From Larkinella knui (GTDB lineage: Bacteria; Bacteroidota; Bacteroidia; Cytophagales; Spirosomataceae): a DNA stretch of 64,000 nucleotides. This document shows positions 26,859-35,101 of this stretch, one piece after another. The notes under the pieces are model-generated. The model saw nothing but the letters and a program-made list of their open reading frames with translations, did no database searches and was not told the DNA's origin. A program made the position numbers and the translations under genes. The stretch is from positions 806,001 through 870,000 of the forward strand of contig NZ_RQJP01000005.1 of the NCBI RefSeq assembly GCF_003858645.1. The letters are read 5' to 3'. Each line of letters opens with the position of its first letter. Positions within the stretch are counted from its first letter, which is position 1.

Positions 26859-27856
26859 CGTATTCCACCATCACCGGACTGGGGTTTTATGTGCCCGAAA
26901 ATGTCGTCACGAATCAGGATCTGACGCACTACATGGACACGTCGGACGAATGGATTCGGGAGCGCACCGGTATTGAGCAACGGCGGTATTTTACCTACGG
27001 AAAAGACACGAATGCCAGTATGGCTGCGGCTGCTTCGCGGATGGCGATCGAACGCGCCGGATTGCAACCGCAGGATATTGAACTGATTGTCTTCGCAACC
27101 ATCACCCCCGATTACTTCTTCCCCGGTTCGGGATTTCTGATGCAGCGTGAACTGGGCCTGGAGGGAATCGGCGTCATCGACATTCGCAATCAGTGTTCGG
27201 GTTTTGTGTATGCCGTGTCCATTGCCGACCAGTTTATCAAAACCGGTATGTACAAAACCGTTCTGGTGGTGGGTTCGGAGATTCAGTCGACCTGGATCAA
27301 CAAAACCACGCAAGGCCGGGGCGTAGCGGTAATTTTTGGCGATGGCGCGGGAGCGGCTGTTTTGCAGGCCACCCCTGATTCCGAGCACCGTATCCTCTCG
27401 ACCCATTTACACGCCGACGGCCGGTATGCGGAAGATCTGTACGTTCGGGATCCGGGCAGCAGCCGACCGTCGCGCTCGGCCACCAAAGAAATGGTCGACG
27501 AAGGCGGTTTCGATGTCGTCATGAATGGGAATGCGGTTTTCAAACACGCCACCGTGCGGTTTGCCGAAGTGATCAATGAAGCCCTGAAAGCGAACGGCTA
27601 CGGCCCGGAAGACCTTGCGTTGCTGGTGCCGCACCAGGCCAATATCCGCATTTCGGATTACGTGCGTCAACAGCTGAAATTGCCGCCGGAGAAAGTGATC
27701 AACAACATTCAGCGGTTTGGTAATACCACGGCCGCATCCATTCCCATTGCCCTGACGGAAGCCTGGGAACAGGGCCGCATTCATCCCGGTGACGTAATTT
27801 GTCTGGCCGCTTTCGGGAGTGGATTTACCTGGGCCTCCGCATTGATAAAATGGTAA
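26855..27856 (+). CDS. fabH: Beta-ketoacyl-ACP synthase III
   Basis: 333 residues. The catalytic triad is visible: Cys in IRNQCSGF, His in VPHQANIRI and Asn in GNTTAASIPI. It has the N-terminal SDEWIRERTGIEQRR signature and the terminal AFGSGFTWASALIKW. It condenses acetyl-CoA with malonyl-ACP to start fatty-acid synthesis. It overlaps purS by 4 nt. Several paralogues of this family exist in Bacteroidota (for example, in flexirubin or outer-membrane lipid pathways), so a specialised starter unit is possible. Confidence 0.93.
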   Translation: MTYSTITGLGFYVPENVVTNQDLTHYMDTSDEWIRERTGIEQRRYFTYGKDTNASMAAAASRMAIERAGLQPQDIELIVFATITPDYFFPGSGFLMQRELGLEGIGVIDIRNQCSGFVYAVSIADQFIKTGMYKTVLVVGSEIQSTWINKTTQGRGVAVIFGDGAGAAVLQATPDSEHRILSTHLHADGRYAEDLYVRDPGSSRPSRSATKEMVDEGGFDVVMNGNAVFKHATVRFAEVINEALKANGYGPEDLALLVPHQANIRISDYVRQQLKLPPEKVINNIQRFGNTTAASIPIALTEAWEQGRIHPGDVICLAAFGSGFTWASALIKW

Positions 27857-27860
27857 TCAG

Positions 27861-27898
27861 GAGTGAAGAGTTTTGAATGAACCGTTCACTCTTCACTC
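27861..27898. terminator. Bidirectional terminator-like hairpin between convergent genes
   Basis: Perfect 10-bp arms 27861-27870 and 27889-27898 (GAGTGAAGAG and complement) with TGAA/TTCA extending pairing inside the loop. It lies between the fabH stop (27856) and the stop of the convergent gene (27902). Confidence 0.65.
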
Positions 27899-27901
27899 TT
27901 C

Positions 27902-28264
27902 TTAATACTGCCCAATTGCCAGCATCACCAGCGTGCAGGCTTCTACCGGTTCGATTCCCTGTTGTTCCAGTTCTTTCTCGAAGGCCGGATTTTCGGTGCC
28001 GGGGTTGAAAATTACCCGCCGGGGTTTCAGCTTCTTGATGTATTCGTACAGACCGGTTTGGTTCTTTGGTGAAACATACAAGGTAACCGTATCGATGTCG
28101 CTCAAGTCGGGCTGGCCGGTCCGAATCGGATTGTCCCGAATCGTTCCCGAACGCAAACCGAGTAATTCAATCGCATGCCCTTGTTGCACCAGCCGATTGG
28201 CTGCTTTGTTGGCATAGCGTTCCGGATTTTCTGAAGCGCCAACTACCAGTGTTTTATTTTTCAT
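27902..28264 (-). CDS. CoA-binding domain protein (YccU-like)
   Basis: 120 residues, a stand-alone Rossmann-type CoA-binding fold: KTLVVGASENPERYANKAANRL, DTVTLYVSPKNQ, RVIFNPGTENPAFE and EACTLVMLAIGQY. The family occurs across bacteria and resembles the CoA-binding domain of succinyl-CoA synthetase, but lacks an assigned reaction. Convergent with fabH. Confidence 0.9.
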   Translation of the reverse strand: MKNKTLVVGASENPERYANKAANRLVQQGHAIELLGLRSGTIRDNPIRTGQPDLSDIDTVTLYVSPKNQTGLYEYIKKLKPRRVIFNPGTENPAFEKELEQQGIEPVEACTLVMLAIGQY

Positions 28265-28400
28265 GGCCTGTTTCCTTTCATTCTGCTCTTTCCTAAAACT
28301 ATGTGTTCTGCGGTTTAGTTTCTTATCAAAATCCTAACTACCGCCAATTCCGTACATATAGTTCCGATTGCCCATCTCTATGCCTTCTCACTGTATTATT

Positions 28401-28431
28401 TTTGGATTTGTATAAATATATTCTATCTTTG
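28401..28431 (+). promoter_or_regulatory. Consensus Bacteroidota promoter TTTG-N19-TATCTTTG
   Basis: TTTG at 28401-28404 and TATCTTTG at 28424-28431, separated by exactly 19 nt: a full consensus match. A start near 28438 would leave an AT-rich leader of ~185 nt before the ATG at 28622, room for regulation. The rest of 28265-28621 has no gene. Confidence 0.8.
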
Positions 28432-28621
28432 TTTAACAAATAAGTAAATAAGTTAAACAAAACTGACAATTTTCCCTTTACTGATTTATGCGGTTTTTGT
28501 AAAAATGCCTTAATTTAGACTTTACGCTGGATAGTGGCCTGTTTTGCAAAACACTCGGATTTGTATCTTGTTAATCATTCGTTAAACAAAGTTGCTACCA
28601 ATTAACCAGTTAAGCCTAAAC

Positions 28622-29206
28622 ATGACTGATAAACGTACCAGTAACTACTGGAATGAAAAATGGGTGCCTATCAACTTTGAAGGAGTTGAAAATCCGCCCC
28701 GCTATGAAGTGTCGAACTTTGGGCGATTGAAGAGTTTTCAAAATGACACCAAGGATGGTACACTCATCAACGGTTCCATCATCCAGGGATACCGTTCGCT
28801 CAACATCCGAACCGGTGGCAAAACGATCAATCGGTATTTTCACAAGTTGATTGCCGAACTGTTTTTGACCCGCGAAAATCCTGATCAGACGTTCGTTATT
28901 CACCTTGATCACGATAAGAAGAACAATCACTTTCAAAACCTGAAGTGGGTAACGAAAGAGGAGATGATCGAGCACAACCGGACGAGTCCGAACATTCTGA
29001 ACCGGGAAATGCCGCGCCGTACGCGCAATTACAAACTGACCGAATCGAAGGTGAAGATGATCAAGAAGTTGTTGAAGAATGAGAAAAACCGCCTGAAGAT
29101 GATCGCCAAACAGTTTGGCATTACGCATACGCAGCTCAATCGGATTCGTTCGGGCGAGAACTGGAAACACGTCACGATCGATGATGAAGTACCGAGTGAA
29201 AAGTAA
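28622..29206 (+). CDS. NUMOD4 / HNH endonuclease-like protein with C-terminal HTH
   Basis: I prefer the ATG at 28622 (MTDKRTSNYWNEKW); the frame opens at 28592. About 194 residues. The NUMOD4 DNA-binding motif is WVPINFEGVENPPRYEVSNFGRLKS. An HNH_3-type core follows (VIHLDHDKKNNHFQNLKWVT). The C-terminus is a helix-turn-helix (KMIAKQFGITHTQLNRIRSGENW). This architecture is that of phage or intron homing nucleases. Here it stands alone with a consensus promoter and long leader, no intron or intein is visible, and relatives occur widely in Cytophagales. It may serve as a DNA-binding regulator or nicking enzyme; nuclease activity is unproven. Confidence 0.85.
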   Translation: MTDKRTSNYWNEKWVPINFEGVENPPRYEVSNFGRLKSFQNDTKDGTLINGSIIQGYRSLNIRTGGKTINRYFHKLIAELFLTRENPDQTFVIHLDHDKKNNHFQNLKWVTKEEMIEHNRTSPNILNREMPRRTRNYKLTESKVKMIKKLLKNEKNRLKMIAKQFGITHTQLNRIRSGENWKHVTIDDEVPSEK

Positions 29207-29237
29207 CAGGCGGTCTTCCTGCATCTTGTTTGTTTGC

Positions 29238-32200
29238 CTAGTTGAGCCCTATGCTTTCGCCTTTCAGCCCACTCCCCGAACCAATGGGCGGTATGTGCGG
29301 TAACGTAATAAAAAAGGTAGATCCTTCTCCGGTTGCTGTTTCAAACCAGATGCTGCCGCCGGCGTGTTCAATTCCGCGCTTGGCAATGGCTAGTCCCAGT
29401 CCCGAACCGCCTTCCTTCGTACTGAAGTTTGGTAGAAATATTTTGCTGCGAATGGCTTCCGGAACGCCCGCGCCATTGTCGCTGATTTCAATGTTGATGT
29501 GTTCGTCAGTTACCGTCAACCGGAGTTGAATAACCGGTTTTCGATCCGGCGAAACGGATTGTACGCTATTGATAATCAGGTTAGTAAGGATACGGCCAAT
29601 CAACTGCCGATCGCCCATTACCATAACCGGATAAGGCGAAATGTCGCGCACGAGGGTAATTTTACCATCGTCGGCATAGAGATCGGCGGCTTTATTGATG
29701 ACCGAGGTAATTTCAAATAATTCATTTTTGGGTAACGGCATTTTGGCAAAGTCGGAGAACGACGTGGCGATGTCGCTGAGGTTGTCGATCTGGTCGAGGA
29801 GCGTTTCCAGGGTCCGTTGCAACACCCGCCGGGCCGTCGGATTGTCGGATTGCAGGGTTCGTTGCAGGTGCTGAAGCGTCAGTTTCATGGGCGTCAGCGG
29901 ATTCTTGATTTCGTGGGCGACCTGCTTGGCCATTTCCCGCCAGGCCGACTGTTTTTCGCTCTGCGACAAAGCCTGCTTTTTCTCTTCCAGTTTCACCAGC
30001 ATCCGGTTGTATTCGCCGATCAGCAAACCGATTTCATCGTCCGATTTCCATTCCAAAGGCTCATTGAACCGATCGAGGTTGGTTTTGCGAATTTTTTGCG
30101 TAATGATTTTCAACGGCTTGGTCAGCACATTGGAAGCCCAGTAGGAGACGAGTAAGAAAATCATAAATAAACCGGTGAACACGCTCAGTGCCGTCGAAAC
30201 GACATCGACCATCTGGTGTTCAAGTTCGGGTTCGGAGCTGAAATGGGAAACGCCCAGCAGGCCCAGAATGTGCCCGTCGTAGGATTTGATGCTGGCGTAG
30301 GCCGTCCGGTAGTGCTTTGTTCCCAGCGACTCGGTCAATAAAACCTGGTTTTCTTTCTCTTCAGCGAGATGGATGTAAGCTTCCGGATTGATGCGTTTCG
30401 ACAGATACCCGCTTTCGTAGATGAGCGGCTGTGTCGAAAATTTCAGGTAGCCGTTGGTATCAAACACGCTGATGTCGATATCATCATCCTGGGCAATTTT
30501 CTTCAGCTCGTCTTTAATGTAATCTTCACTGGCTGTGGAGTGTAAATACTTATTCCAGTTTTCCAGAAAGTTTAAGCTGATGTTCTTGGCGTTGGTCAGG
30601 TAGGTGTTTTCCTGATACGCGTTATAATTGGAACTGATCACCCCAAAAGTGATGGCTACGACGAGAACCAGCGGCAGAAAAAAAGCGGCATTGAGATAGA
30701 GCTGCGTTTTTGTCGAATAATTGATGTAAAACCGGGAAAGGCCAAACCGAATGGCGTAAATCAGAATCAGTACTAAAATATACAGAATCAGAACCAGGTA
30801 GAGAAAGGAGAAATTGGAAAAGATGTTGCGAATGGGGTAATCTTTCGAGGAGATGACCACGATTCGGCCGCTTTCATCCCGCAATCCGACATGTTTGTAG
30901 TGGGCATACGAAACGCCCTGCTCGTATAAAGCCGCATTGCCAAGCAGCTCCGCCGGTAATTTACGGTCGTAATTATATTCTCCGTAGCTATACAGTTTTT
31001 GTTTACCCGCGTTATAGATGGCGTAATCATACACCTGCGTTTCCGGGGCCTGAATAAATCTTTTATTGACCAGCAGTTCAGGATGCGGGCTTCCGGAGCT
31101 ACGGTTTAACTTCAGATTCAGGACAACATGGCCAATCCGGTTGTCGCCCTGTTTGATGTCGAGAAACTGGACATATTGTTTGGTAAAGTTATCACCGGCT
31201 TCGTTGATAAAATAAATACCGGGGTATTGGGTTCGGTAACGATCCTGATGAAACCGCGCGGCATACTTCCGGTAATTGGCTTCCACTCGCTGGGAATCGG
31301 CAGGTTGGGCTGTATTGAAAACCAGCACTTCAGCATTGTACTGATCAAAATACCGATCCAGATGCTGGGTTTTTACCCGTTGCTGGATTCGCTCGCGGAG
31401 CAAGAGCGTATCGCTAATCAGGGCGCGGATAATGCTGGAATCCTTGGCAATGGCGGCTTGCGATTTATTAAGCAAAAATTCGCCAAAGGCGTCGTTTTCA
31501 ACCAGCAACTGTTTACCAAACTCGGCTTTCGTAAACAAGTCTCTTTTAAGACCCTGGCTATACACCACATACGTTGCCACGGCCGCACAAATGAAGGCCG
31601 TAAAAAACAGATAAAGGGTGGTTTTGTAGCGAAATGAATAGAGGGCCCTTGGAAAGCGGCTGATGTACAGCACCATAAAGTAAAATCCCTGAATACCCAG
31701 AATCCAGGGCATCGGTGTCGGGCTTTGCCAGAAAAGTGCTACGGCCAGCAACGTGCCCGTCAAAAACCACAGTAAGCCCCGCCATAAGAGTAGATTCAGG
31801 CGGATGAACAGACTGGAAAAAACATACTGAAACAGAAAGAAAACCGTCGATATGGCGACAAAAACCAGAAGACAAGCCATTTTCAGGCTGGAAAAAGAAA
31901 GGCTAAGGGTAATGTCAAGCGTAAAACCGGCTTTTTCGTAAACCGCATTCAGTTCGCGGAAACAACCGTAAAAAATGCTGTAACTGAGAACGACCGTAAT
32001 GGTAGAAATCAATGCTTTTAGCCCGTCCGACTGGCGAAGCAGCCAGTAGTAGGAGCGGGTGCGGTAAAACGTGTTGGCTAAATACAACGCCAGGATCACG
32101 ATGACCATGCAATTCAGGAACTGATCTCCCAGGGAAGGCGCCACAATCGAGGAGCCAAAATACCGGGGGTTGAACAGGTCGGTTTCGAAGAACAAAAAGG

Positions 32201-32987
32201 GAACGCCAAAATACAGCATGACTGCCCGCAAGACAACCAGATAGAGCGCCAGAATGATAAATCCTGCCCCGTAGTGTCGGCTTCGCCGTAAATTGAGGGT
32301 ACGGCGGATGAGGTAGATACCCATGAAAAAGACCGACAGCAGGGTCAGAATAACCGTATTGACCGGCGAAGTCTGGTTTTGATACCCTTCCAGCAGCGGG
32401 GGATAGACCGAAAACAGAAAGACCGGCGTCTGGTCATACATGCTTTGGTAGATGCTGCCCTTTTCGGCTGTAATTTTCTGCGGAGCCAGTGAAAACAGAT
32501 CCGGGTTATACCCTGAATGGAGGTAACTATTTTCGTTCTGGTACTGACGGAATACATTAACCAGCGAAAACACCTCCAGCGAATCGTTTCCGCGTCTGAT
32601 AAACTGGCGGTTCACCAGATATTTCCCCTGCGGAAACGAAATCAGCCTGGGATAAACAATGGTTTTGAGCAGTTTGTAATCCGGTATAAAACGGAAATCG
32701 GACCAGAAAAGGAGTTGCTTGTTCCGGAAGATGTAATAAGGATATTTCGTTTCCCGGCTTAAATTCGTGAACGTATAGGCATTGGCGTCCCTGACTAACT
32801 CGCCGACGGCCTGTAGTTCTTCCGTACTGGTGGCCAGTTCCTTTTTAATCCGTTGTTGGGTAGTCTGCAAATACTGTTCGTCGGCCGCACTTAACGCGCC
32901 CCTTTCCAGCACTGAATAGAAGAATACTGATAACCCGAGGGCCAGTATCGATAGAATGAGAAATATGTGCTTGTTGAGTATACTCAC
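29238..32987 (-). CDS. Very large multi-membrane-span sensor histidine kinase
   Basis: 1249 residues from a GTG at 32987. One N-terminal helix (8-26), a ~180-residue extracytoplasmic sensor, a block of about eight membrane helices (~210-477), a second extracytoplasmic region (~480-735), then more helices near 735-790, a third sensor region, and a HAMP-like stretch (LTKPLKIITQKIRKTNLDRF). The kinase core has H1025 (MAKQVAHEIKNPLTPMKL), N-box LTNLIINSVQSV, G1 SDNGAGVP and G2 GGSGLGLAIAKRG. The core resembles NtrY-type kinases. No response regulator gene adjoins, so the partner is elsewhere. Length is far above the usual 400-700 residues. Confidence 0.92.
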   Translation of the reverse strand: MSILNKHIFLILSILALGLSVFFYSVLERGALSAADEQYLQTTQQRIKKELATSTEELQAVGELVRDANAYTFTNLSRETKYPYYIFRNKQLLFWSDFRFIPDYKLLKTIVYPRLISFPQGKYLVNRQFIRRGNDSLEVFSLVNVFRQYQNENSYLHSGYNPDLFSLAPQKITAEKGSIYQSMYDQTPVFLFSVYPPLLEGYQNQTSPVNTVILTLLSVFFMGIYLIRRTLNLRRSRHYGAGFIILALYLVVLRAVMLYFGVPFLFFETDLFNPRYFGSSIVAPSLGDQFLNCMVIVILALYLANTFYRTRSYYWLLRQSDGLKALISTITVVLSYSIFYGCFRELNAVYEKAGFTLDITLSLSFSSLKMACLLVFVAISTVFFLFQYVFSSLFIRLNLLLWRGLLWFLTGTLLAVALFWQSPTPMPWILGIQGFYFMVLYISRFPRALYSFRYKTTLYLFFTAFICAAVATYVVYSQGLKRDLFTKAEFGKQLLVENDAFGEFLLNKSQAAIAKDSSIIRALISDTLLLRERIQQRVKTQHLDRYFDQYNAEVLVFNTAQPADSQRVEANYRKYAARFHQDRYRTQYPGIYFINEAGDNFTKQYVQFLDIKQGDNRIGHVVLNLKLNRSSGSPHPELLVNKRFIQAPETQVYDYAIYNAGKQKLYSYGEYNYDRKLPAELLGNAALYEQGVSYAHYKHVGLRDESGRIVVISSKDYPIRNIFSNFSFLYLVLILYILVLILIYAIRFGLSRFYINYSTKTQLYLNAAFFLPLVLVVAITFGVISSNYNAYQENTYLTNAKNISLNFLENWNKYLHSTASEDYIKDELKKIAQDDDIDISVFDTNGYLKFSTQPLIYESGYLSKRINPEAYIHLAEEKENQVLLTESLGTKHYRTAYASIKSYDGHILGLLGVSHFSSEPELEHQMVDVVSTALSVFTGLFMIFLLVSYWASNVLTKPLKIITQKIRKTNLDRFNEPLEWKSDDEIGLLIGEYNRMLVKLEEKKQALSQSEKQSAWREMAKQVAHEIKNPLTPMKLTLQHLQRTLQSDNPTARRVLQRTLETLLDQIDNLSDIATSFSDFAKMPLPKNELFEITSVINKAADLYADDGKITLVRDISPYPVMVMGDRQLIGRILTNLIINSVQSVSPDRKPVIQLRLTVTDEHINIEISDNGAGVPEAIRSKIFLPNFSTKEGGSGLGLAIAKRGIEHAGGSIWFETATGEGSTFFITLPHIPPIGSGSGLKGESIGLN

Positions 32988-33071
32988 AACAAAAAAATGG
33001 ATGAATGGGCTTCCGCTGTTTATTACAACCCCAAAATCATGCCAAAATTTCTGGCATACTCCCGGCGTTTG

Positions 33072-33398
33072 TTAACGCTGCTTTACTACCGTTTGCTCCG
33101 GTTTCTGAATGGTGAAACCGCGTTCGTCTTCCGTATTTTCATATCCCACTTCTGTTCCAAAAACATAAAGCAGGTGCTTTTTGTCGATAATAACCCGAAT
33201 GGAGTCAATTTCATACACTTCATCCGTCAATCCGGGTTGATCGAAACCCAGCAACCAGGACGAACCACACCCGCCCCCCCGAATGCCAACCCGTAACCCA
33301 TACGTGTCCGGAATTTTGTTGGCCCGAAACGTATCCAGAATCTGAATACGGGCTTCAGACGTCAAACGAACCGGATTTTCAATACTTTCACTAAACAT
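33072..33398 (-). CDS. HesB/IscA-like protein lacking the C-terminal Cys pair
   Basis: 108 residues from the ATG at 33398 (MFSESIENPVRLTSEARIQIL); the longer frame to 33551 is leader. It shows the IscA/SufA fold signature LRVGIRGGGCGSSWLLGF with C44, the first of the three conserved cysteines. Where A-type Fe-S carriers have CGCGxSF it reads NTEDERGF, so two of three cluster ligands are absent. A standard Fe-S carrier role is therefore doubtful; it may bind iron differently or have a structural role. It is divergent from the 33575 gene. Confidence 0.85.
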   Translation of the reverse strand: MFSESIENPVRLTSEARIQILDTFRANKIPDTYGLRVGIRGGGCGSSWLLGFDQPGLTDEVYEIDSIRVIIDKKHLLYVFGTEVGYENTEDERGFTIQKPEQTVVKQR

Positions 33399-33574
33399 AC
33401 TAAGTAAAAATTCCGTTTGCTGACTGAAATTTACAAACTTTACCCCACAATATTGCCATCGATCAGTAGTTTTCAGTGTACGGTTCACTTGTTTCCCATG
33501 AACTAAACAGGCGTGTCGGTTAATTGGCCAACGACTAGCAATCGGAAGCACTTACCGGCCATTAAAAAATACGT

Positions 33575-34099
33575 ATGGACATTATTCCTGATTTGGTAAA
33601 ATTACTGATTCCTGCCGGCCTGGTTTTGTATGGCATGTATGTGACCGTAAAGCTGATGCTGGAGCGCGAAGCCGAAAAGCAGCGCGTCGATTTGAAAAAC
33701 CGGTATGCCAGTGAGGTGACCCCGCTGCGGCTACAGGCTTATGAACGCATGGCGTTATTTCTGGAACGGATCACTCCCGGTAATCTGCTGCTACGGTTGA
33801 ACGGACAAACGCCGGTGGCACTGGATTTTCAGCAACTGTTGCTGCGGGAAATCCGGGAAGAATACAATCACAATGTGTCCCAGCAGATTTACATGAGCCA
33901 GGCCGTTTGGGAAGAGGTTCAAAATGCCATGAATGAGGTGGTTACCTTGATCAACGAAGCCGCCGGGGAAGTTGCCCCGGAATCACCGGCCCTCGATTTG
34001 TCTAAAAAGATTTTTGATAAAGTCATTCAGAAAAACATCCAGCCAACGGCAGCTGGCCTCAAAGCGGTAAAGGATGAAGTGCAGGCAACTTTTCTTTAA
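33575..34099 (+). CDS. Conserved Bacteroidota membrane-anchored protein (DUF7935-like)
   Basis: 174 residues. One N-terminal membrane helix (IPDLVKLLIPAGLVLYGMYVTVKLML) is followed by a charged helical cytoplasmic region with RYASEVTPLRLQAYERMALFLERI and LLLREIREEYNHNVSQQIYMS. I recognise it as a small family conserved in Bacteroidota (named DUF7935, from memory). Predicted topology is a short extracytoplasmic N-terminus with a soluble helical bundle. Function unknown. Monocistronic. Confidence 0.8.
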   Translation: MDIIPDLVKLLIPAGLVLYGMYVTVKLMLEREAEKQRVDLKNRYASEVTPLRLQAYERMALFLERITPGNLLLRLNGQTPVALDFQQLLLREIREEYNHNVSQQIYMSQAVWEEVQNAMNEVVTLINEAAGEVAPESPALDLSKKIFDKVIQKNIQPTAAGLKAVKDEVQATFL

Positions 34100-34171
34100 C
34101 GGCTTCACGGACTTTGGGCCGTGGAATTTGGCATTAAGCCCAAGCCAAGCGTATGATCAACCTGTACCGGT

Positions 34172-35044
34172 TTAAAGTCCGTGGGTGCGGGAACCTAAAA
34201 TTTCTGCGGATACAGCCAGGGCGTCGGCCAGACGGGCTTGGTTGATGTTTGCCGGAATACCTTCTTTTTCAAGGAGATAAATAATCTGCTCCGTTGGCAT
34301 ATTTCCGGTTAGATCATCGGAAGCCATTGGGCAACCGCCCAGACCCTGCAGGGCTCCGTCGATGCGCCGAACGCCCGCCCGCAAAGCCGCCTGTACTTTT
34401 TCGGTGACCTGCTCCGGCCGGGAATGCAGGTGTGCCCCGAACTCAATGGCCGGAAACGTTTTGATCAGATACCGGAACAACGTCTCGATGCTTTCGGGTG
34501 TCGAAGAACCGACGGTGTCGGACGGCGCAATGATTTCAATACCGGTTTGAATCAGCCGTTCCGTAAATTGTCCAATGAGTTCGGCGCTGTAGGGATCGCC
34601 GTACGGGTTGCCAAAACCCATTGATAAATAAACCACCAGTTGTTTCTGATGGGCTGCACACAGCTTCTGTATGGCTTCCACCTCGGCAAAAGCCTGCCCG
34701 ATGGTTTTGTTGGTGTTGCGCCGTTGAAACGTTTCGGATACGGACAACGGAAAACCGAGGTACTGAATTTGAGGATGTGAAACGGCCTGCTCCGCACCGC
34801 GCAGATTGGCAACAATGGCCAGCAGTTTGGTGTTGGTTTCGGTCAAATTCAGACCCGCCAGAACCTCCTCCGTGTCGCGCAACTGCGGAATGGCTTTGGG
34901 TGACACAAAACTTCCGAAGTCAAGCGTATCGAAACCGACCTGCAACAGGAGGTTGAGATACCGGATTTTGTCCGCCGTCGGTATAAAATCATGAAGTCCC
35001 TGCATGGCGTCGCGGGGGCATTCGATCAGTTTAAACGAATTCAT
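34172..35044 (-). CDS. mvaB: Hydroxymethylglutaryl-CoA lyase
   Basis: 290 residues, TIM-barrel of the DRE-metallolyase family. IECPRDAMQGL supplies the catalytic Arg and metal-binding Asp. SPSDTVGSSTP, the metal-ligand motif GAHLHSR and the family signature LQGLGGCP (active-site Cys) are present. It cleaves HMG-CoA to acetoacetate and acetyl-CoA, the last step of leucine breakdown. The N-terminus is slightly shorter than in typical enzymes but complete. No other leucine catabolism gene is adjacent. Confidence 0.9.
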   Translation of the reverse strand: MNSFKLIECPRDAMQGLHDFIPTADKIRYLNLLLQVGFDTLDFGSFVSPKAIPQLRDTEEVLAGLNLTETNTKLLAIVANLRGAEQAVSHPQIQYLGFPLSVSETFQRRNTNKTIGQAFAEVEAIQKLCAAHQKQLVVYLSMGFGNPYGDPYSAELIGQFTERLIQTGIEIIAPSDTVGSSTPESIETLFRYLIKTFPAIEFGAHLHSRPEQVTEKVQAALRAGVRRIDGALQGLGGCPMASDDLTGNMPTEQIIYLLEKEGIPANINQARLADALAVSAEILGSRTHGL

Positions 35045-35101
35045 ACGGCAAGATGGGGCAAGTTTCCATACATTGCCCCATTTCGAGATTGCATTTACGG
35101 G

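Noticed and set aside
26318-27406. 362-codon minus-strand frame over pssA, purS and fabH
   Set aside because: Crosses three well-identified genes and shows no domain.
28622-29206. HNH protein as an intron-borne homing endonuclease
   Set aside because: No split gene or intron boundaries around it and its own consensus promoter is present.
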